Below are positions 53,208 to 63,451 of a stretch of 64,000 bases of DNA, one piece after another. This DNA comes from Erythrobacter fulvus. Lineage in GTDB: Bacteria > Pseudomonadota > Alphaproteobacteria > Sphingomonadales > Sphingomonadaceae. Each line of letters begins with the position of its first letter. Positions within the stretch are counted from its first letter, which is position 1. A program made the position numbers and the translations under genes. Below the pieces are notes generated by a model. That model ran no database searches and was not told the origin of the DNA. It saw only the letters and a program-made list of their open reading frames with translations. The DNA lies in contig NZ_JAQQXQ010000007.1 in NCBI RefSeq assembly GCF_028595285.1, positions 62,001 to 126,000 of the forward strand. Reading direction: 5' to 3'.

Positions 53208-53797
53208 GCGAAAGCGCGGCTTTTCCTGAGCAGCTGATAGGCCTCGACCACCTGATTGAGCCGCGCCTCGTGCTTGCGATCGCCGCCGTTGCGGTCTGGG
53301 TGGTAGCGACGCACCAGTTCGGAATAGCGGCGCCTGAGCCGCGTGCGATCGGTGTCCGAGCCCAGCCCCATGGTCTCCAGCGCCTGCGCCTCCTCGCGCG
53401 AGAACCTGCCTGTCATCGCCATCTTCGCCTGACGTTCGGCGCGGCTGCGGATACCGCTCGCACGGGCGGAAATGGCATCGAGCGGATCGGCATAGTCGGC
53501 CCAGCGCGGCATGCCGTCGACATGGGTTTCGGGGCGGAACGCCCGGCTTTCGGTCCGCCACCCCGCCACCGGCGACTGCGCAGCCAGTATTTCGTCGGCG
53601 CTCATGCCGTCGAACCAGTCGTAACCGGCATTGAATTCGCGCACGTGATCAAGGCAGAACCAGCGCCACTCGCCCGGCCCGTCGAAGCCATGCGGACGGC
53701 GTCCGGGCGCGCGGAACTCCCCCGCCTCGCGGCAGCCCGGCGCCTCGCAATCGCGCCCCGCACTTTCGACGCGGCCATGAAACCGTGATGCAGACAT
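53204..53797 (-). CDS. J-domain protein with C-terminal J domain
   Basis: DnaJ-type co-chaperone of 197 aa with reversed architecture. The J domain is at the C-terminus (about residues 140-195) with the HPD motif at 166-168 (YHPDRNGGD). The N-terminus has C17, C22, C48 and H51, which could hold zinc. There is no G/F-rich region or classical zinc-finger repeat. It would stimulate the ATPase of an Hsp70. The gene lies next to bolA, divergently, as in related alphaproteobacteria. Confidence 0.85.
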   Translation of the reverse strand: MSASRFHGRVESAGRDCEAPGCREAGEFRAPGRRPHGFDGPGEWRWFCLDHVREFNAGYDWFDGMSADEILAAQSPVAGWRTESRAFRPETHVDGMPRWADYADPLDAISARASGIRSRAERQAKMAMTGRFSREEAQALETMGLGSDTDRTRLRRRYSELVRRYHPDRNGGDRKHEARLNQVVEAYQLLRKSRAFA

Positions 53798-53875
53798 AGA
53801 CCTTGAGAATGGCGATAAGGGCCCCAAGTTCCAAGTCTCAATACCCCCCTGCGCTTGCAAAGAAGGAAAGCCCTG

Positions 53876-54142
53876 ATGAGTGTTGCCGATGAAATGCACG
53901 CCCTGTTGACCGAGGCCTTTGCCCCCACCCGCCTCGCCATCATCAACGACAGCGCGAAGCATTCGGGCCACATGGGCGACGACGGATCGGGCGAATCGCA
54001 TTTCACCGTCGAGATCGAGGCGGCGGCCTTTGCCCCGATGAACCGCCTCGCCCGCCAGCGCGCGGTGATCGCGGCGCTGGGCGATATCGTCGGCCAGCGG
54101 GTGCACGCGGTGGCCATCAAGGCGAGTGTGCCGGAGGCATGA
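53876..54142 (+). CDS. BolA family protein
   Basis: BolA-type protein of 88 aa, partner of monothiol glutaredoxins in iron-sulfur handling. The family core SGESHFTVEIEAAAF, the RLARQRAV helix and the VHAVAIK strand with conserved histidine are visible. A good AGAAGGAAAG ribosome-binding site precedes ATG 53876. The stop overlaps the Nudix gene by ATGA. Confidence 0.92.
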   Translation: MSVADEMHALLTEAFAPTRLAIINDSAKHSGHMGDDGSGESHFTVEIEAAAFAPMNRLARQRAVIAALGDIVGQRVHAVAIKASVPEA

Positions 54143-54591
54143 CGCTCAATCATGCTCTGCGGCTGCGCCGCGCGGCGCGGCTGATCGTACTCGATCCCAT
54201 GGGCCGGGCTTTGATGTTCCGCTATGATGTTCCCGGTCGTCCGCCCTTCTGGGTCACGGCGGGCGGGGAATGCGAGCCGGACGAAAGTTTCGAGGATGCG
54301 GCGCGGCGCGAATTGCTGGAGGAAACCGGCATCATCGCCGATCCGGGCGCGCAGATCGCACGGATGACCCCCGAATTCGTCACCGTCGAAGGCGAACCGG
54401 TGCAGGCTGACGAACGCTTTTTCCTGATCCGCGTGGAGGAGGCAAGCATCGATACCAGCCGCCACACTGTGCTGGAACAGGAGCTGATGACGCAGCACCG
54501 CTGGTTCACGCTGGACGAGCTCGAAAACTGGCCGGAAGCAGTGTTCCCCGTCAATCTGGCCGAGATGATAAGGTCGCAATTCGCAACCTGA
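54139..54591 (+). CDS. Nudix hydrolase
   Basis: Pyrophosphohydrolase of 150 aa. The Nudix box is at about residues 42-64 (GGECEPDESFEDAARREL then LEETGI), with all catalytic glutamates. Overlaps bolA by 4 bp, so it is translated with it. The substrate, perhaps a nucleotide or a damaged dinucleotide, is not evident. Confidence 0.9.
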   Translation: MTLNHALRLRRAARLIVLDPMGRALMFRYDVPGRPPFWVTAGGECEPDESFEDAARRELLEETGIIADPGAQIARMTPEFVTVEGEPVQADERFFLIRVEEASIDTSRHTVLEQELMTQHRWFTLDELENWPEAVFPVNLAEMIRSQFAT

Positions 54592-54643
54592 TTGCCCTGC
54601 CCGCCTGCTCTCGCTACTCCTCGTGCAAACGGGAGAGAAAGCG

Positions 54644-55456
54644 ATGGATTACGCAGGCAAGGTGGCGTGGATCACCGGGGCTTCATCGGGCATTGGCGCG
54701 GCGCTTGCGCGCGAACTGGCGGCACGCGGCGCGCATGTCGTGCTGTCAGGCCGTGACGAGGCACGGTTGGCCGAGGTTGCGGCCGATTGCGGCGAAACCC
54801 TGATCATTGCGTTCGACGTACGCGACGAAGCCGCACTGGCCGAAGCCACCGCAAAGGCCATAGCGTGGAAGGGCGGCATCGATATCGTCTTCGCCAACGC
54901 CGGGATCTCCCAGCGCAGCCGCGCGCTCAAGACGGCGATGCAGGTCTATCGCGACATCATCGATGTCGATCTGGTCGCGCAGATCGCTTTCACGCAAGGG
55001 CTGATCGGCCATATGGCAGAGCGCGGTTCCGGGGCGCTCGGGTTCATTTCCTCAATCGCGGGCAAGGTCGGCGTGCCAATGCGCACCGCATATTGCGCGG
55101 CAAAGTTCGGCCTCGCCGGCTATGCCGACGCGCTGCGGGGGGAGCTGTCGCAGACCGGGGTAACCGTTCACACGATCTACCCCGGCTCGGTCGCCACCAA
55201 TGTTTCTCGCAACGCACTCACTGCCGAAGGAGGTCGGCGCGGCAAGTCCGATCCCGCGATCGACAATGGCATTCCCGCCGACGCGGCAGCGCGCCAGATG
55301 CTCGATGAAATCGCCGCCGGAACGCGCGAGATCATCGTGGCCGAGGGCGGCGAGAAGGCGATGGGCGAATTGCGCCGCACGCCCGATGCGCTGTTCGATC
55401 AGATCGCGAACATGGTCGCGAACGGATATATGGAAAAGCTGGAGGCGGCCGAATGA
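54644..55456 (+). CDS. SDR family oxidoreductase
   Basis: Short-chain dehydrogenase of 270 aa. The cofactor motif TGASSGIG is at residues 11-18, NAGIS near 85, and the catalytic residues S136/S137, Y150 and K154 (TAYCAAKFG). An AGAGAAAG ribosome-binding site precedes ATG 54644; a GTG upstream is in frame. The stop overlaps the next hydrolase gene by ATGA. Confidence 0.87.
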   Translation: MDYAGKVAWITGASSGIGAALARELAARGAHVVLSGRDEARLAEVAADCGETLIIAFDVRDEAALAEATAKAIAWKGGIDIVFANAGISQRSRALKTAMQVYRDIIDVDLVAQIAFTQGLIGHMAERGSGALGFISSIAGKVGVPMRTAYCAAKFGLAGYADALRGELSQTGVTVHTIYPGSVATNVSRNALTAEGGRRGKSDPAIDNGIPADAAARQMLDEIAAGTREIIVAEGGEKAMGELRRTPDALFDQIANMVANGYMEKLEAAE

Positions 55457-56349
55457 GCGGGTTCGAACTGAAGCGGGTGCATCTGCCCAACGGCATCCAT
55501 CTTGATGTGGTAGACGAAGGCCCGGTCGACGCGCCGGTGCTGATCTTCCTGCACGGCTTTCCCGAAAGCCACCGCACCTGGCGCCACCAGATCGCGCATT
55601 TCAAGGACCGCTACCGCTGCATCGCACCGGACCAGCGCGGCTATCGCGGGTCGTCCAAGCCGCAGGCGGTGGAGGCCTATACGCCCGACAAGCTGATCGG
55701 CGACATTTTCCTGCTTGCCGATGCCCTGGCGATCCCAAGCTTCACTATCGTCGGGCACGACTGGGGCGGCGCGATTGCTTGGGGTGTGGCGCTGGGCGGT
55801 CAGCATGCGCGGGTGAACAAGGCGGTGATCGCCAACGCCCCGCACCCGGTCATCTTCCAGAAGCTGCTCTATACCCACCCCGGCCAGCGCGAGGCGAGCC
55901 AGTATATCCGGGGCTTCCGCGATTCGGCCAATGATGCGCTGGTGAAGGAACACGGCCTCACTGGTCTGCTGCTTAAGGAAGTGAAGTGGGACCGCCCCAG
56001 TGCGATGGAGCCCGATGAGCGCGACGCGCTGCTGCTCGACTGGCAGAACCGCGATGCCGCCTTCGGGATGCTCAATTACTACCGCGCCAGCCCAATCGAC
56101 GTGCCCACAATGGACGCACCTTTCGCCGTGCCCGAGGGTTGGACGCCCCCTGCCCTGCCCAAGCTGACGATCCCGACACTGGTGATTTGGGCGCTCGACG
56201 ACCTCGCCCTGCCTCCGGAAAACCTCGACGGACTGGAAGACATCATCGACCCGCTTACCATCGTGAAAGTGCCGAATTGCGGGCACTTCGTTCCGTGGGA
56301 AGCGCCGGAGGCGGTGAATGCGGCGATGGAAGCGTTTCTGGCGGGCTAA
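55453..56349 (+). CDS. Alpha/beta hydrolase, epoxide hydrolase-like
   Basis: Alpha/beta hydrolase of 298 aa with aspartate nucleophile: GHDWGG with D103, HGFPES at 34-39 as oxyanion region, and a catalytic histidine in NCGHFVPWE near 278. An Asp nucleophile points to epoxide hydrolase or haloalkane dehalogenase chemistry. It is the second gene of a two-gene unit with the SDR, so the pair may act on the same lipophilic substrate. Confidence 0.85.
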   Translation: MSGFELKRVHLPNGIHLDVVDEGPVDAPVLIFLHGFPESHRTWRHQIAHFKDRYRCIAPDQRGYRGSSKPQAVEAYTPDKLIGDIFLLADALAIPSFTIVGHDWGGAIAWGVALGGQHARVNKAVIANAPHPVIFQKLLYTHPGQREASQYIRGFRDSANDALVKEHGLTGLLLKEVKWDRPSAMEPDERDALLLDWQNRDAAFGMLNYYRASPIDVPTMDAPFAVPEGWTPPALPKLTIPTLVIWALDDLALPPENLDGLEDIIDPLTIVKVPNCGHFVPWEAPEAVNAAMEAFLAG

Positions 56350-57440
56350 GCCCCCAGCCACTCCACCCATGCACCATGTGGATGCGCATGGGACAGCAGG
56401 TGCTCCTCACCTTGATGACCCGCGCCGTCCCAAAGGCGCACGCGCAATTCGTGACGGAAGGTGGCGGGGTCGGTCTCGAGCGCGATCCAGCCGAGCGGGG
56501 TTTCAGGAGTGGCCGCGGCGCCCTCGGCATCGAAGGCGGCGGTGATGCGGGCTTGCGTGGCGGCGGGCATGTATTGCCACATGATCGAATGAAACATCAC
56601 CCGCGCCGTGCCAGCCACGGCAGGGCGCGCCAGCATCGCAGCGGCAAAGTTCCCCGCATCGGCAGCGACCAGATCGGGCGGCTCGGCTCCCGCCAGCGCA
56701 ATTGCGGCATCGATCCGCGCCAACCGCTCGCCTGCATCGGGCCAGACATAGGCCTTGAGCCGCAGCGCCGCTTCGGGATCGGCGAGGTTGATCGGGGCAA
56801 TGTCGCAACCCTTCACGCCCGTGATCGCGAAACCGGCAGGCGGCGGTGGCGGCGAGGCACCGCGCCATTCGGGCACGATCCGCATCGGCGAGGCTTCCGG
56901 CCCGACCTCAGTTTCGCCAAGCCGGAAGAAATAACGATCGATCATGGTGTTGACCCCGGCACTTGCACCTAGTTCGAACAGGTCGAACCGGGGCGATCGG
57001 ACCCGCTGCGCCAGCCACAGCAGCCCCGCCATGATGCTCGCCGCGCGGCCCGCCTCGTTGGTCTGCGGCGGGCCATCGAGCCACGGGAGCAGCTGCGCAT
57101 CGAAGCGGTGCGCAAGGTCGAGCACCAGCGCATCGACCTCGGCCTGATCGGTAATATCTCCGGAATAGACCGCGGCCAGCCGCGCGTCCGCGCCGGTCAA
57201 CACCAGATGGTGAAAGCCCCCCGCAATCCGCAGCGGCATCGCGTCCTTGAGCGTCAGGCCCTGCCAGTTTGCGATCCGGCGTCCGGTCGCCGTATCGCTC
57301 GCCCGCACCCCGGCTAGTGCGCGGATCACCCGCCCGGTTGCTGGCGCTCCGTTTTCCTCGGCATGGCGCGCCTGCCATTCAAGAGCGGCGGCAAAGTCTT
57401 CCAGACCCATGATTCCCGGCTCGCTCACCGCCATTTCCAT
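56346..57440 (-). CDS. DUF2332 family protein
   Basis: Protein of 364 aa of the DUF2332 family. Conserved blocks: [11 protein letters not shown] near residue 73, [22 protein letters not shown] near 155, and the C-terminal [12 protein letters not shown]. The LGASAG loop is reminiscent of SAM-binding methyltransferases, but this is not proven. It converges with the hydrolase (4 bp overlap) and is divergent from hisG. Confidence 0.82.
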   Translation of the reverse strand: MEMAVSEPGIMGLEDFAAALEWQARHAEENGAPATGRVIRALAGVRASDTATGRRIANWQGLTLKDAMPLRIAGGFHHLVLTGADARLAAVYSGDITDQAEVDALVLDLAHRFDAQLLPWLDGPPQTNEAGRAASIMAGLLWLAQRVRSPRFDLFELGASAGVNTMIDRYFFRLGETEVGPEASPMRIVPEWRGASPPPPPAGFAITGVKGCDIAPINLADPEAALRLKAYVWPDAGERLARIDAAIALAGAEPPDLVAADAGNFAAAMLARPAVAGTARVMFHSIMWQYMPAATQARITAAFDAEGAAATPETPLGWIALETDPATFRHELRVRLWDGAGHQGEEHLLSHAHPHGAWVEWLGA

Positions 57441-57479
57441 TGCCCTTTCGCGCCTGCGCCCTTAAGTGCGCGGCCAATC

Positions 57480-58169
57480 ATGACCATCAATGGCAATCAC
57501 GACAATCCCGGACAGCTGACCTTCGCTGTCCCCAAGGGGCGCATCCTCGACGAGGCGCTTCCGGTTATGGCGCGCGCAGGCGTCGAGCCCGACGCGGAAT
57601 TCCACGATCCCAAGAGCCGCGCGCTCGCCTTCGCATGCCTTCGCCCTGACATGCGGATCATCCGCGTGCGCGCCTTCGATGTTGCCACTTTCGTCGCCCA
57701 CGGCGCAGCGCAGGTTGGGATCGTCGGCTCGGACGTGATCGAGGAATTCGACTACGCCGATCTCTATGCGCCGGTCGATCTCGGCATCGGGCTGTGCCGG
57801 TTGTCGGTTGCGCGGCTGGCCGCTGACGGCGAAGAGCCTGCGGGGGCGAGCCATCTGCGCGTGGCGACCAAGTATCCCAGCCTCACCCGCCGCCATTTCG
57901 AGGCTGCGGGCGTGCAGGCCGAATGCGTGAAGCTGAACGGGGCGATGGAACTCGCACCTTCGCTCGGCCTGGCACGGCAGATCGTCGATCTCGTCTCGAC
58001 CGGCAAGACGCTCAAGGAAAACGGGTTGGTCGAAACCGACGTCATCCTGGAAATCTCGGCGCGACTGATCGTCAACCGCACCGCGCTGAAGACTGATGCC
58101 CGTGTCGCCGCGCTGGTCGATGCCTTCCGCCGCGATGCCGAGGCGCGCAGCCGGAGCGCAGCCGCATGA
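57480..58169 (+). CDS. hisG: ATP phosphoribosyltransferase, short form
   Basis: First enzyme of histidine synthesis, 229 aa. Short-form HisG lacks the regulatory C-terminal domain and needs HisZ, which is not in this window. Diagnostic: [40 protein letters not shown], and [16 protein letters not shown]. It starts a hisG-hisD-nusB run; it overlaps hisD by ATGA. Confidence 0.95.
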   Translation: MTINGNHDNPGQLTFAVPKGRILDEALPVMARAGVEPDAEFHDPKSRALAFACLRPDMRIIRVRAFDVATFVAHGAAQVGIVGSDVIEEFDYADLYAPVDLGIGLCRLSVARLAADGEEPAGASHLRVATKYPSLTRRHFEAAGVQAECVKLNGAMELAPSLGLARQIVDLVSTGKTLKENGLVETDVILEISARLIVNRTALKTDARVAALVDAFRRDAEARSRSAAA

Positions 58170-59461
58170 TCCCGATCCTTTCCACCCTCCAGCCCGATTT
58201 CGCGCAGAAATTCGCGCGGATCGTCGATGCCCGGCGCGAATCCGATGCCGATGTCGCCGGGCAGGTGACCGACATTCTCCAGACCGTGAAGCTGCGCGGC
58301 GACGCGGCGCTGGCTGAGTTCACCCAGCGCTTTGACGGCTACACGCTCGCCGATGATGCCGACTGGTCGATCCCGCGCGAGGCCTGCGAGGAAGCCTACA
58401 AGACGCTCGCCCCCGATCTTCGCGAGGCGCTCGAACTCGCGGCGGCGCGTATTCGCAGCTACCACGAGGCGCAGCTGCCGCAGAACCGCGACTACACCGA
58501 CGCGGCGGGCGTGCGGCTCGGTGCGATCTGGCGGGCTGTGGATGCGGCGGGATTGTATGTTCCGGGAGGCCGCGCGGCCTATCCGTCCTCGCTGCTGATG
58601 AACGCGATCCCCGCGCGCGTCGCCGGCGTAGAGCGGCTCGCCATCGTGACCCCCACGCCACAGGGCCAGACCAACCCGCTGGTGCTCGCCGCAGCGCACA
58701 TCGCGGGCGTGGACGAGATCTGGCGCATTGGCGGCGCACAGGCAGTCGGCGCGCTGGCCTATGGCACGCAGCGCATCCGCCCGGTCGACGTCATCACCGG
58801 CCCCGGGAATGCCTGGGTCGCCGAAGCCAAACGCCAGCTTTACGGCGTGGTCGGTATCGACATGGTCGCAGGCCCTTCCGAAATCCTTGTGATTGCCGAC
58901 GGCAAGAACGATCCCGACTGGATCGCCGCCGACCTGCTGTCGCAGGCGGAGCATGATCCGACCTCGCAATCGATCCTCATCACCGACGATGCGGGCTTTG
59001 CGCGGCAGGTCGAGGATTGCGTCGACCTGCAGATCAGCCAGCTTGCCACCGCCAAAACCGCGCGGGCGAGCTGGGATGCGCACGGGGTGATCATCGTCGT
59101 CAACGATCTCGAGGCCGAGGCTCCCGCGCTGGCCGATCGTCTCGCCGCCGAGCACGTCGAACTCGCGGTCGATCATCCCGAAGCCCTGATGCACAAGATC
59201 CGCCACGCGGGCAGCGTCTTCCTCGGCCGGATGACGCCCGAGGCGGTCGGCGATTACGTCGCCGGGCCGAACCACGTGCTTCCGACTGGCCGCCGGGCAC
59301 GCTTCTCGAGCGGGCTCTCGGTGCTCGATTTCATGAAGCGCACCAGCTTCCTCGGGCTTGACGAAGCCTCTTTCGCCGCGATCGGCCCCGCCGCCGCGAC
59401 CCTTGCCCATGCCGAAGGGCTTCCGGCGCATGCCAAGTCCGTGGAACTGAGAATCAAATGA
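58166..59461 (+). CDS. hisD: Histidinol dehydrogenase
   Basis: Zinc and NAD-dependent enzyme of 431 aa for the last two steps of histidine synthesis. Motifs include [55 protein letters not shown] and [20 protein letters not shown]. It overlaps hisG upstream and nusB downstream by ATGA, giving a coupled unit. Confidence 0.97.
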   Translation: MIPILSTLQPDFAQKFARIVDARRESDADVAGQVTDILQTVKLRGDAALAEFTQRFDGYTLADDADWSIPREACEEAYKTLAPDLREALELAAARIRSYHEAQLPQNRDYTDAAGVRLGAIWRAVDAAGLYVPGGRAAYPSSLLMNAIPARVAGVERLAIVTPTPQGQTNPLVLAAAHIAGVDEIWRIGGAQAVGALAYGTQRIRPVDVITGPGNAWVAEAKRQLYGVVGIDMVAGPSEILVIADGKNDPDWIAADLLSQAEHDPTSQSILITDDAGFARQVEDCVDLQISQLATAKTARASWDAHGVIIVVNDLEAEAPALADRLAAEHVELAVDHPEALMHKIRHAGSVFLGRMTPEAVGDYVAGPNHVLPTGRRARFSSGLSVLDFMKRTSFLGLDEASFAAIGPAAATLAHAEGLPAHAKSVELRIK

Positions 59462-59928
59462 ACAATCCCGCCCGTTCGCAGGCCCGTTCGGCCGCGCGCC
59501 TCGCCGCCGTTCAGGCGCTCTACCAGCAGCATATGGAAGGCACCGCGCTGGCTCGGCTGCTCGACGAATTCCACCAGCATCGGCTGGGACGCGACATCGA
59601 CAGCGATGATTTCGGCGATGCCGAATATGCCGAGGCCGAAGTGCCGTTCTTCGATGATGTGGTGCGCGGTGTCGATGCCCGGCGCGACGAGATCGATGCT
59701 GCTGTCGCCGGAAAGCTGGCCGCCGGATGGAACATCGCCCGGCTCGACAAGGCGATGTTGCAAGTGCTGCGCGCCGGAACCTACGAACTGCTCGCCCGGC
59801 CCGATGTGCCTGCGGCTGTGGCGATCAACGAATATGTCGAGGTCGCCAAGGCCTTCTTCGACGACGGACAGGCCAGATTCGTTAACGGCATCCTCGATGC
59901 CGTGGCCAAAGAGGTGCGCGCGGGCTAA
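59458..59928 (+). CDS. nusB: Transcription antitermination protein NusB
   Basis: RNA-binding antitermination factor for rRNA operons, 156 aa. Family features: ARSAARLAAVQALYQQHMEG near the start, LDKAMLQVLRAGTYELL, and VAINEYVEVAKAFFDDGQARFVNGILDAV. ATGA overlap with hisD. Confidence 0.94.
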   Translation: MNNPARSQARSAARLAAVQALYQQHMEGTALARLLDEFHQHRLGRDIDSDDFGDAEYAEAEVPFFDDVVRGVDARRDEIDAAVAGKLAAGWNIARLDKAMLQVLRAGTYELLARPDVPAAVAINEYVEVAKAFFDDGQARFVNGILDAVAKEVRAG

Positions 59929-59943
59929 ACCTCGGTTCGCACC

Positions 59944-60801
59944 ATGAACGAGTCCGAATTCGTCGCCGCCCTGCGCAAATTGCCGCTCCATAAGGGCGCG
60001 CGCGGGCTGGAGGATGACTGCGCGATCCTGGCCATCGGCAGCGAAACGCTCGTCATCACCCACGACATGATGGCTGAGGACACCCATTTTCGCCCCCATG
60101 CCGACATGGCCGACGTGGCGTGGAAACTGCTCGCATCCAATCTTTCCGATCTTGCGGCCAAGGGTGCAGAGCCGATCGGCGTGCTGTTAGGCTATTCGCT
60201 CGGCAGCGACGATGCCCGCTTTCTTGAAGGGCTGGCCGAGGGACTGCGAACCTATGGCGTGCCGCTGATGGGCGGGGACACGGTCGCCACCACCGGCACC
60301 AGCACCTACGGCCTGACGGCGATCGGGCGTGCGACCCACGTGCCGGTGCCCTCGCGCAAGGGCGCGGCGCCGGGTGACGGCATTTTTGTTTCCGGCCCGG
60401 TGGGACGTGCGATGCTCGGCTACGAGGGCGATCCGGACCATCTTTCTGCTTTCAACCGCCCGCTACCGCGCCTTGCCGAAGGGATCGCGCTCGCCCCCCA
60501 TGTCAGCGCGATGATGGACATCTCCGACGGACTGCTGCTCGATTGCTGGCGCATGGCGTGGGCAAGCGGTGTGACCTTCGCGCTGGAGAGCGCCGCCGTG
60601 CCTGTCGCGTCGCGCGCGCGGATGCAGGAATGCTTGCGCTGGGGCGATGATTACGAACTGCTGTTCACGCTTCCCGAAGGCATCGCCCCGCCCATCGCGG
60701 CGACCCGCATTGGCACCGTGCGCAGCCGCGAACATGCGCCGCTGATGCTTGACGACATGCCGCTGCCAGATCCGGCGAATCTCGGCTATCGCCACGGCTG
60801 A
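59944..60801 (+). CDS. thiL: Thiamine-monophosphate kinase
   Basis: Phosphorylates thiamine monophosphate to the active diphosphate; 285 aa. Motifs: DDCAILAIG, THDMMAEDTHFR, SNLSDLAAKGAEP, MGGDTVATTG, and MDISDGLLLDCWR, all characteristic of ThiL (AIR synthase-like fold). It lies 15 bp after nusB, the usual nusB-thiL linkage. No TPP riboswitch recognised. Confidence 0.95.
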   Translation: MNESEFVAALRKLPLHKGARGLEDDCAILAIGSETLVITHDMMAEDTHFRPHADMADVAWKLLASNLSDLAAKGAEPIGVLLGYSLGSDDARFLEGLAEGLRTYGVPLMGGDTVATTGTSTYGLTAIGRATHVPVPSRKGAAPGDGIFVSGPVGRAMLGYEGDPDHLSAFNRPLPRLAEGIALAPHVSAMMDISDGLLLDCWRMAWASGVTFALESAAVPVASRARMQECLRWGDDYELLFTLPEGIAPPIAATRIGTVRSREHAPLMLDDMPLPDPANLGYRHG

Positions 60802-60877
60802 TTACGCCGCACGCGCCCTAACCCTGCCAAAACTGGTGAAACCCGCCAGAAAGCGCCGTTTCTCCATCGCCCGAGGC

Positions 60878-60905
60878 TTGCCAGCGCCTTTCGAGCCCCT
60901 ATGAC
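60878..60905 (+). promoter_or_regulatory. Promoter candidate for hppA
   Basis: TTGCCA (60878-60883) and TATGAC (60900-60905) with a 16-bp spacer lie about 83 bp upstream of the hppA start. The match is modest. Confidence 0.35.
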
Positions 60906-60987
60906 TGTGCGCCCTTGCGCCAACGGGATTTCAAAGGAGCGCGAGGCTTCCCGACAGGGACAGGACACAAACGAGAGGGGATAACTC

Positions 60988-63108
60988 GTGAACCTATTGC
61001 TCATTTCCATCGGGCTGGGATTGCTCGCCATTGTCTATGGCGTGATCACCAGCATTCAGGTGCTGGGGGCCAGTGCCGGCAATGCGCGGATGCAGGAAAT
61101 CGCTGCGGCGATCCAGGAAGGCGCGCAGGCCTATCTGAACCGTCAATACACCACCATCGCCATCGTCGGCGTGGTGGTCGCGGCCGTGGTCGCCTTCGCG
61201 CTTGGCACCATCGCCGCGATCGGCTTCGTGACGGGCGCAGTGCTTTCGGGTGTAGCCGGCTACATCGGCATGAACATCTCGGTGCGCGCCAACGTCCGCA
61301 CCGCCGAAGCGGCCAGCACCAGCCTTCAGGCGGGCCTGACGCTGGCGTTCCGCGCCGGCGCGATCACCGGCATGCTGGTGGCTGGCCTCGCGCTGCTCGC
61401 CATCGCAGTGTTCTTCTACGTCATGGTCGGGCCGATGGGGCTCACCCCCTCGAGCCGCACGGTGATCGACGGGCTCGTCGGCCTTGCCTTCGGCGCCTCG
61501 CTGATCTCGATCTTCGCACGTCTGGGCGGCGGCATCTTCACCAAGGCGGCCGACGTCGGAGCGGACCTTGTCGGCAAGGTGGAAGCGGGCATCCCCGAGG
61601 ATGATCCGCGCAACCCTGCCGTGATTGCGGATAACGTGGGCGACAATGTCGGCGACTGCGCCGGGATGGCGGCCGACCTGTTCGAAACCTATGTCGTCAC
61701 CGTCGGCGCCACCATGGTGCTGACGGCGCTGCTGCTGACGCAGCTGGGCGATTTGCTGCTGCCGATGATGGCGCTGCCGCTGCTGATCGGGGGCGCGTGC
61801 ATCGTCACCTCGATCCTCGGCACCTATTTTGTCCGCCTCGGCGGCGGGACCAACGTGATGGGGGCGATGTACAAAGGCTTCATCGTCACTGCCGTCACCT
61901 CGATCCCGCTGATCTGGATCGTTACCCAGTTCGCGCTCGGCTCGGTCGGGATGGACATGAATACGGTGATCAACCCCGATCAGGGCATGGTCGAATTCAC
62001 CGGACGGACGCTGTTCTACTGCGCCCTGCTTGGCCTTGCCATCACCGGGCTGATCATCTGGATTACCGAGTATTATACCGGCACCAAGTTCCGTCCGGTG
62101 CGCTCGATCGCCAAGGCTTCGGAAACGGGCCACGGCACCAACGTGATCCAGGGCCTTGCGATCAGCCTTGAATCGACCGCGTTGCCGACGCTTGTGATCG
62201 TGGCGGGCATCATCATCGCCTATGGCCTCGCCGGGCTGATGGGGATCGCCTATGCGGCCACCGCGATGCTGGCTCTGGCCGGCATGGTCGTTGCCCTCGA
62301 CGCCTACGGCCCCGTCACTGACAATGCCGGCGGCATCGCCGAAATGTCGGGTCTGGACGACAGCGTGCGCGAGAAGACCGATCTTCTCGACGCAGTCGGC
62401 AACACCACCAAGGCCGTGACCAAGGGTTACGCGATCGGTTCGGCGGGCCTCGGCGCGCTGGTGCTGTTCGCTGCCTATACCACCGACCTGCGGACCTTCT
62501 TCCCGAACGTGGAAGTGGACTTCAGCCTCGAAAACCCCTTCGTGATCGTTGGCCTGCTCCTCGGCGCGCTTCTGCCCTACCTGTTCGGGGCAATGGGCAT
62601 GACCGCGGTCGGCCGCGCGGCGGGCGACGTGGTTGTCGACGTACGCGAGCAGTTCGCCAACAATCCGGGTATCATGGCCGGCACCTCCAAGCCCGACTAT
62701 GCCCGCACCGTGGACCTGGTCACTAAGGCCGCGATCAAGGAGATGATTATCCCCTCGCTGCTGCCGGTGCTGGCACCTGTCGTGGTCTACTTCGTGATCA
62801 CCATGATCGCGGGGCAGGCAAACGGCTTTGCGGCGCTGGGTGCACTGCTGCTCGGTGTGATCGTCGGCGGGCTGTTCGTGGCACTCTCCATGACCGCCGG
62901 CGGCGGTGCATGGGATAACGCCAAGAAGTACATCGAAGACGGCAATCACGGCGGCAAGGGCTCGGAAGCGCACAAGGCCGCAGTGACCGGCGATACCGTC
63001 GGCGATCCCTACAAGGACACCGCCGGCCCCGCCGTGAACCCGATGATCAAGATCACCAACATCGTCGCGCTGCTGCTGCTGGCCGCGCTGGCGCATGGTG
63101 CCGCTTGA
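60988..63108 (+). CDS. hppA: K+-insensitive pyrophosphate-energized proton pump
   Basis: Membrane H+-translocating pyrophosphatase of 706 aa with about 16 helices. The catalytic loop [29 protein letters not shown] region lies around residues 210-238, with the Asp/Asn pattern of the family. The signature [10 protein letters not shown] with lysine at about 475 marks the K+-insensitive subclass (K+-dependent enzymes have Ala there). It starts at GTG 60988 after a GAGAGGGG site. It conserves energy from pyrophosphate made in biosynthesis and helps pH and energy stress. The terminator follows at 63158-63187. Confidence 0.96.
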   Translation: MNLLLISIGLGLLAIVYGVITSIQVLGASAGNARMQEIAAAIQEGAQAYLNRQYTTIAIVGVVVAAVVAFALGTIAAIGFVTGAVLSGVAGYIGMNISVRANVRTAEAASTSLQAGLTLAFRAGAITGMLVAGLALLAIAVFFYVMVGPMGLTPSSRTVIDGLVGLAFGASLISIFARLGGGIFTKAADVGADLVGKVEAGIPEDDPRNPAVIADNVGDNVGDCAGMAADLFETYVVTVGATMVLTALLLTQLGDLLLPMMALPLLIGGACIVTSILGTYFVRLGGGTNVMGAMYKGFIVTAVTSIPLIWIVTQFALGSVGMDMNTVINPDQGMVEFTGRTLFYCALLGLAITGLIIWITEYYTGTKFRPVRSIAKASETGHGTNVIQGLAISLESTALPTLVIVAGIIIAYGLAGLMGIAYAATAMLALAGMVVALDAYGPVTDNAGGIAEMSGLDDSVREKTDLLDAVGNTTKAVTKGYAIGSAGLGALVLFAAYTTDLRTFFPNVEVDFSLENPFVIVGLLLGALLPYLFGAMGMTAVGRAAGDVVVDVREQFANNPGIMAGTSKPDYARTVDLVTKAAIKEMIIPSLLPVLAPVVVYFVITMIAGQANGFAALGALLLGVIVGGLFVALSMTAGGGAWDNAKKYIEDGNHGGKGSEAHKAAVTGDTVGDPYKDTAGPAVNPMIKITNIVALLLLAALAHGAA

Positions 63109-63157
63109 GACACATCACGGCCCTATAGTGGGTAAGCGGTAGGGCCGCGAAAGACTC

Positions 63158-63187
63158 AACCCCGCCGGGAGCAATTCCGGCGGGGTT
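63158..63187 (+). terminator. Strong intrinsic terminator after hppA
   Basis: AACCCCGCCGG (63158-63168) pairs with CCGGCGGGGTT (63177-63187): an 11-bp perfect stem around an 8-nt loop, followed by a T-rich tail (63186-63194). Just before it a second hairpin pairs CGGCCCTA (63118-63125) with TAGGGCCG (63140-63147). Confidence 0.9.
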
Positions 63188-63204
63188 TATCTTTGCGCGC
63201 ATCC

Positions 63205-63418
63205 CCGTTCGTGCCGGTCATGGCACCGCACTTCGTGAAGAACGGCCCAGCCCCTTCCGTCTCGCTGTCGATCACCTGGCGAAGCGAGTGGAGCTACCGC
63301 GAAAGCGATGCGCGCGCGCAATGCGATCCTGCGCGAACGCGGCTTTTCGCCCAGCGCACCCAGCCGCTGGCCGCAGCAGAACTATGCCAAGGCCGATGGC
63401 TTAGAAAGCTCGGCTTGA
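63205..63418 (+). pseudogene. Frameshifted 3' remnant of a cupin/JmjC-like gene
   Basis: Translates as PFVPVMAPHFVKNG, then VSLSITWRSEWSYRESDARA, then shifts frame in a GC dinucleotide tract (63309-63322) to RNAILRERGFSPSAPSRWPQ and QNYAKADGLESSA, stop TGA 63416-63418. This is the C-terminal part of cupin-like (JmjC-type) proteins found in sphingomonads. The sequence from GAT to AAT is one base over a multiple of three, consistent with loss of one GC unit. The N-terminal half of the gene is absent: the hppA terminator directly precedes it. It is probably non-functional. Confidence 0.6.
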
Positions 63419-63451
63419 CGGGTTCGTAAGCGCCAAGCATGGCCCTTTGCC

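Noticed and set aside
57764..59431. 555-codon frame opposite hisD and hisG
   Set aside because: Shadow of two conserved histidine genes with coupled overlaps; no recognisable protein features.
60994..63096. 700-codon open frame opposite hppA
   Set aside because: It is an antisense frame kept open by high GC in a strongly coding gene. Its translation is rich in His, Asp and Arg and matches no family, while hppA has all catalytic motifs.
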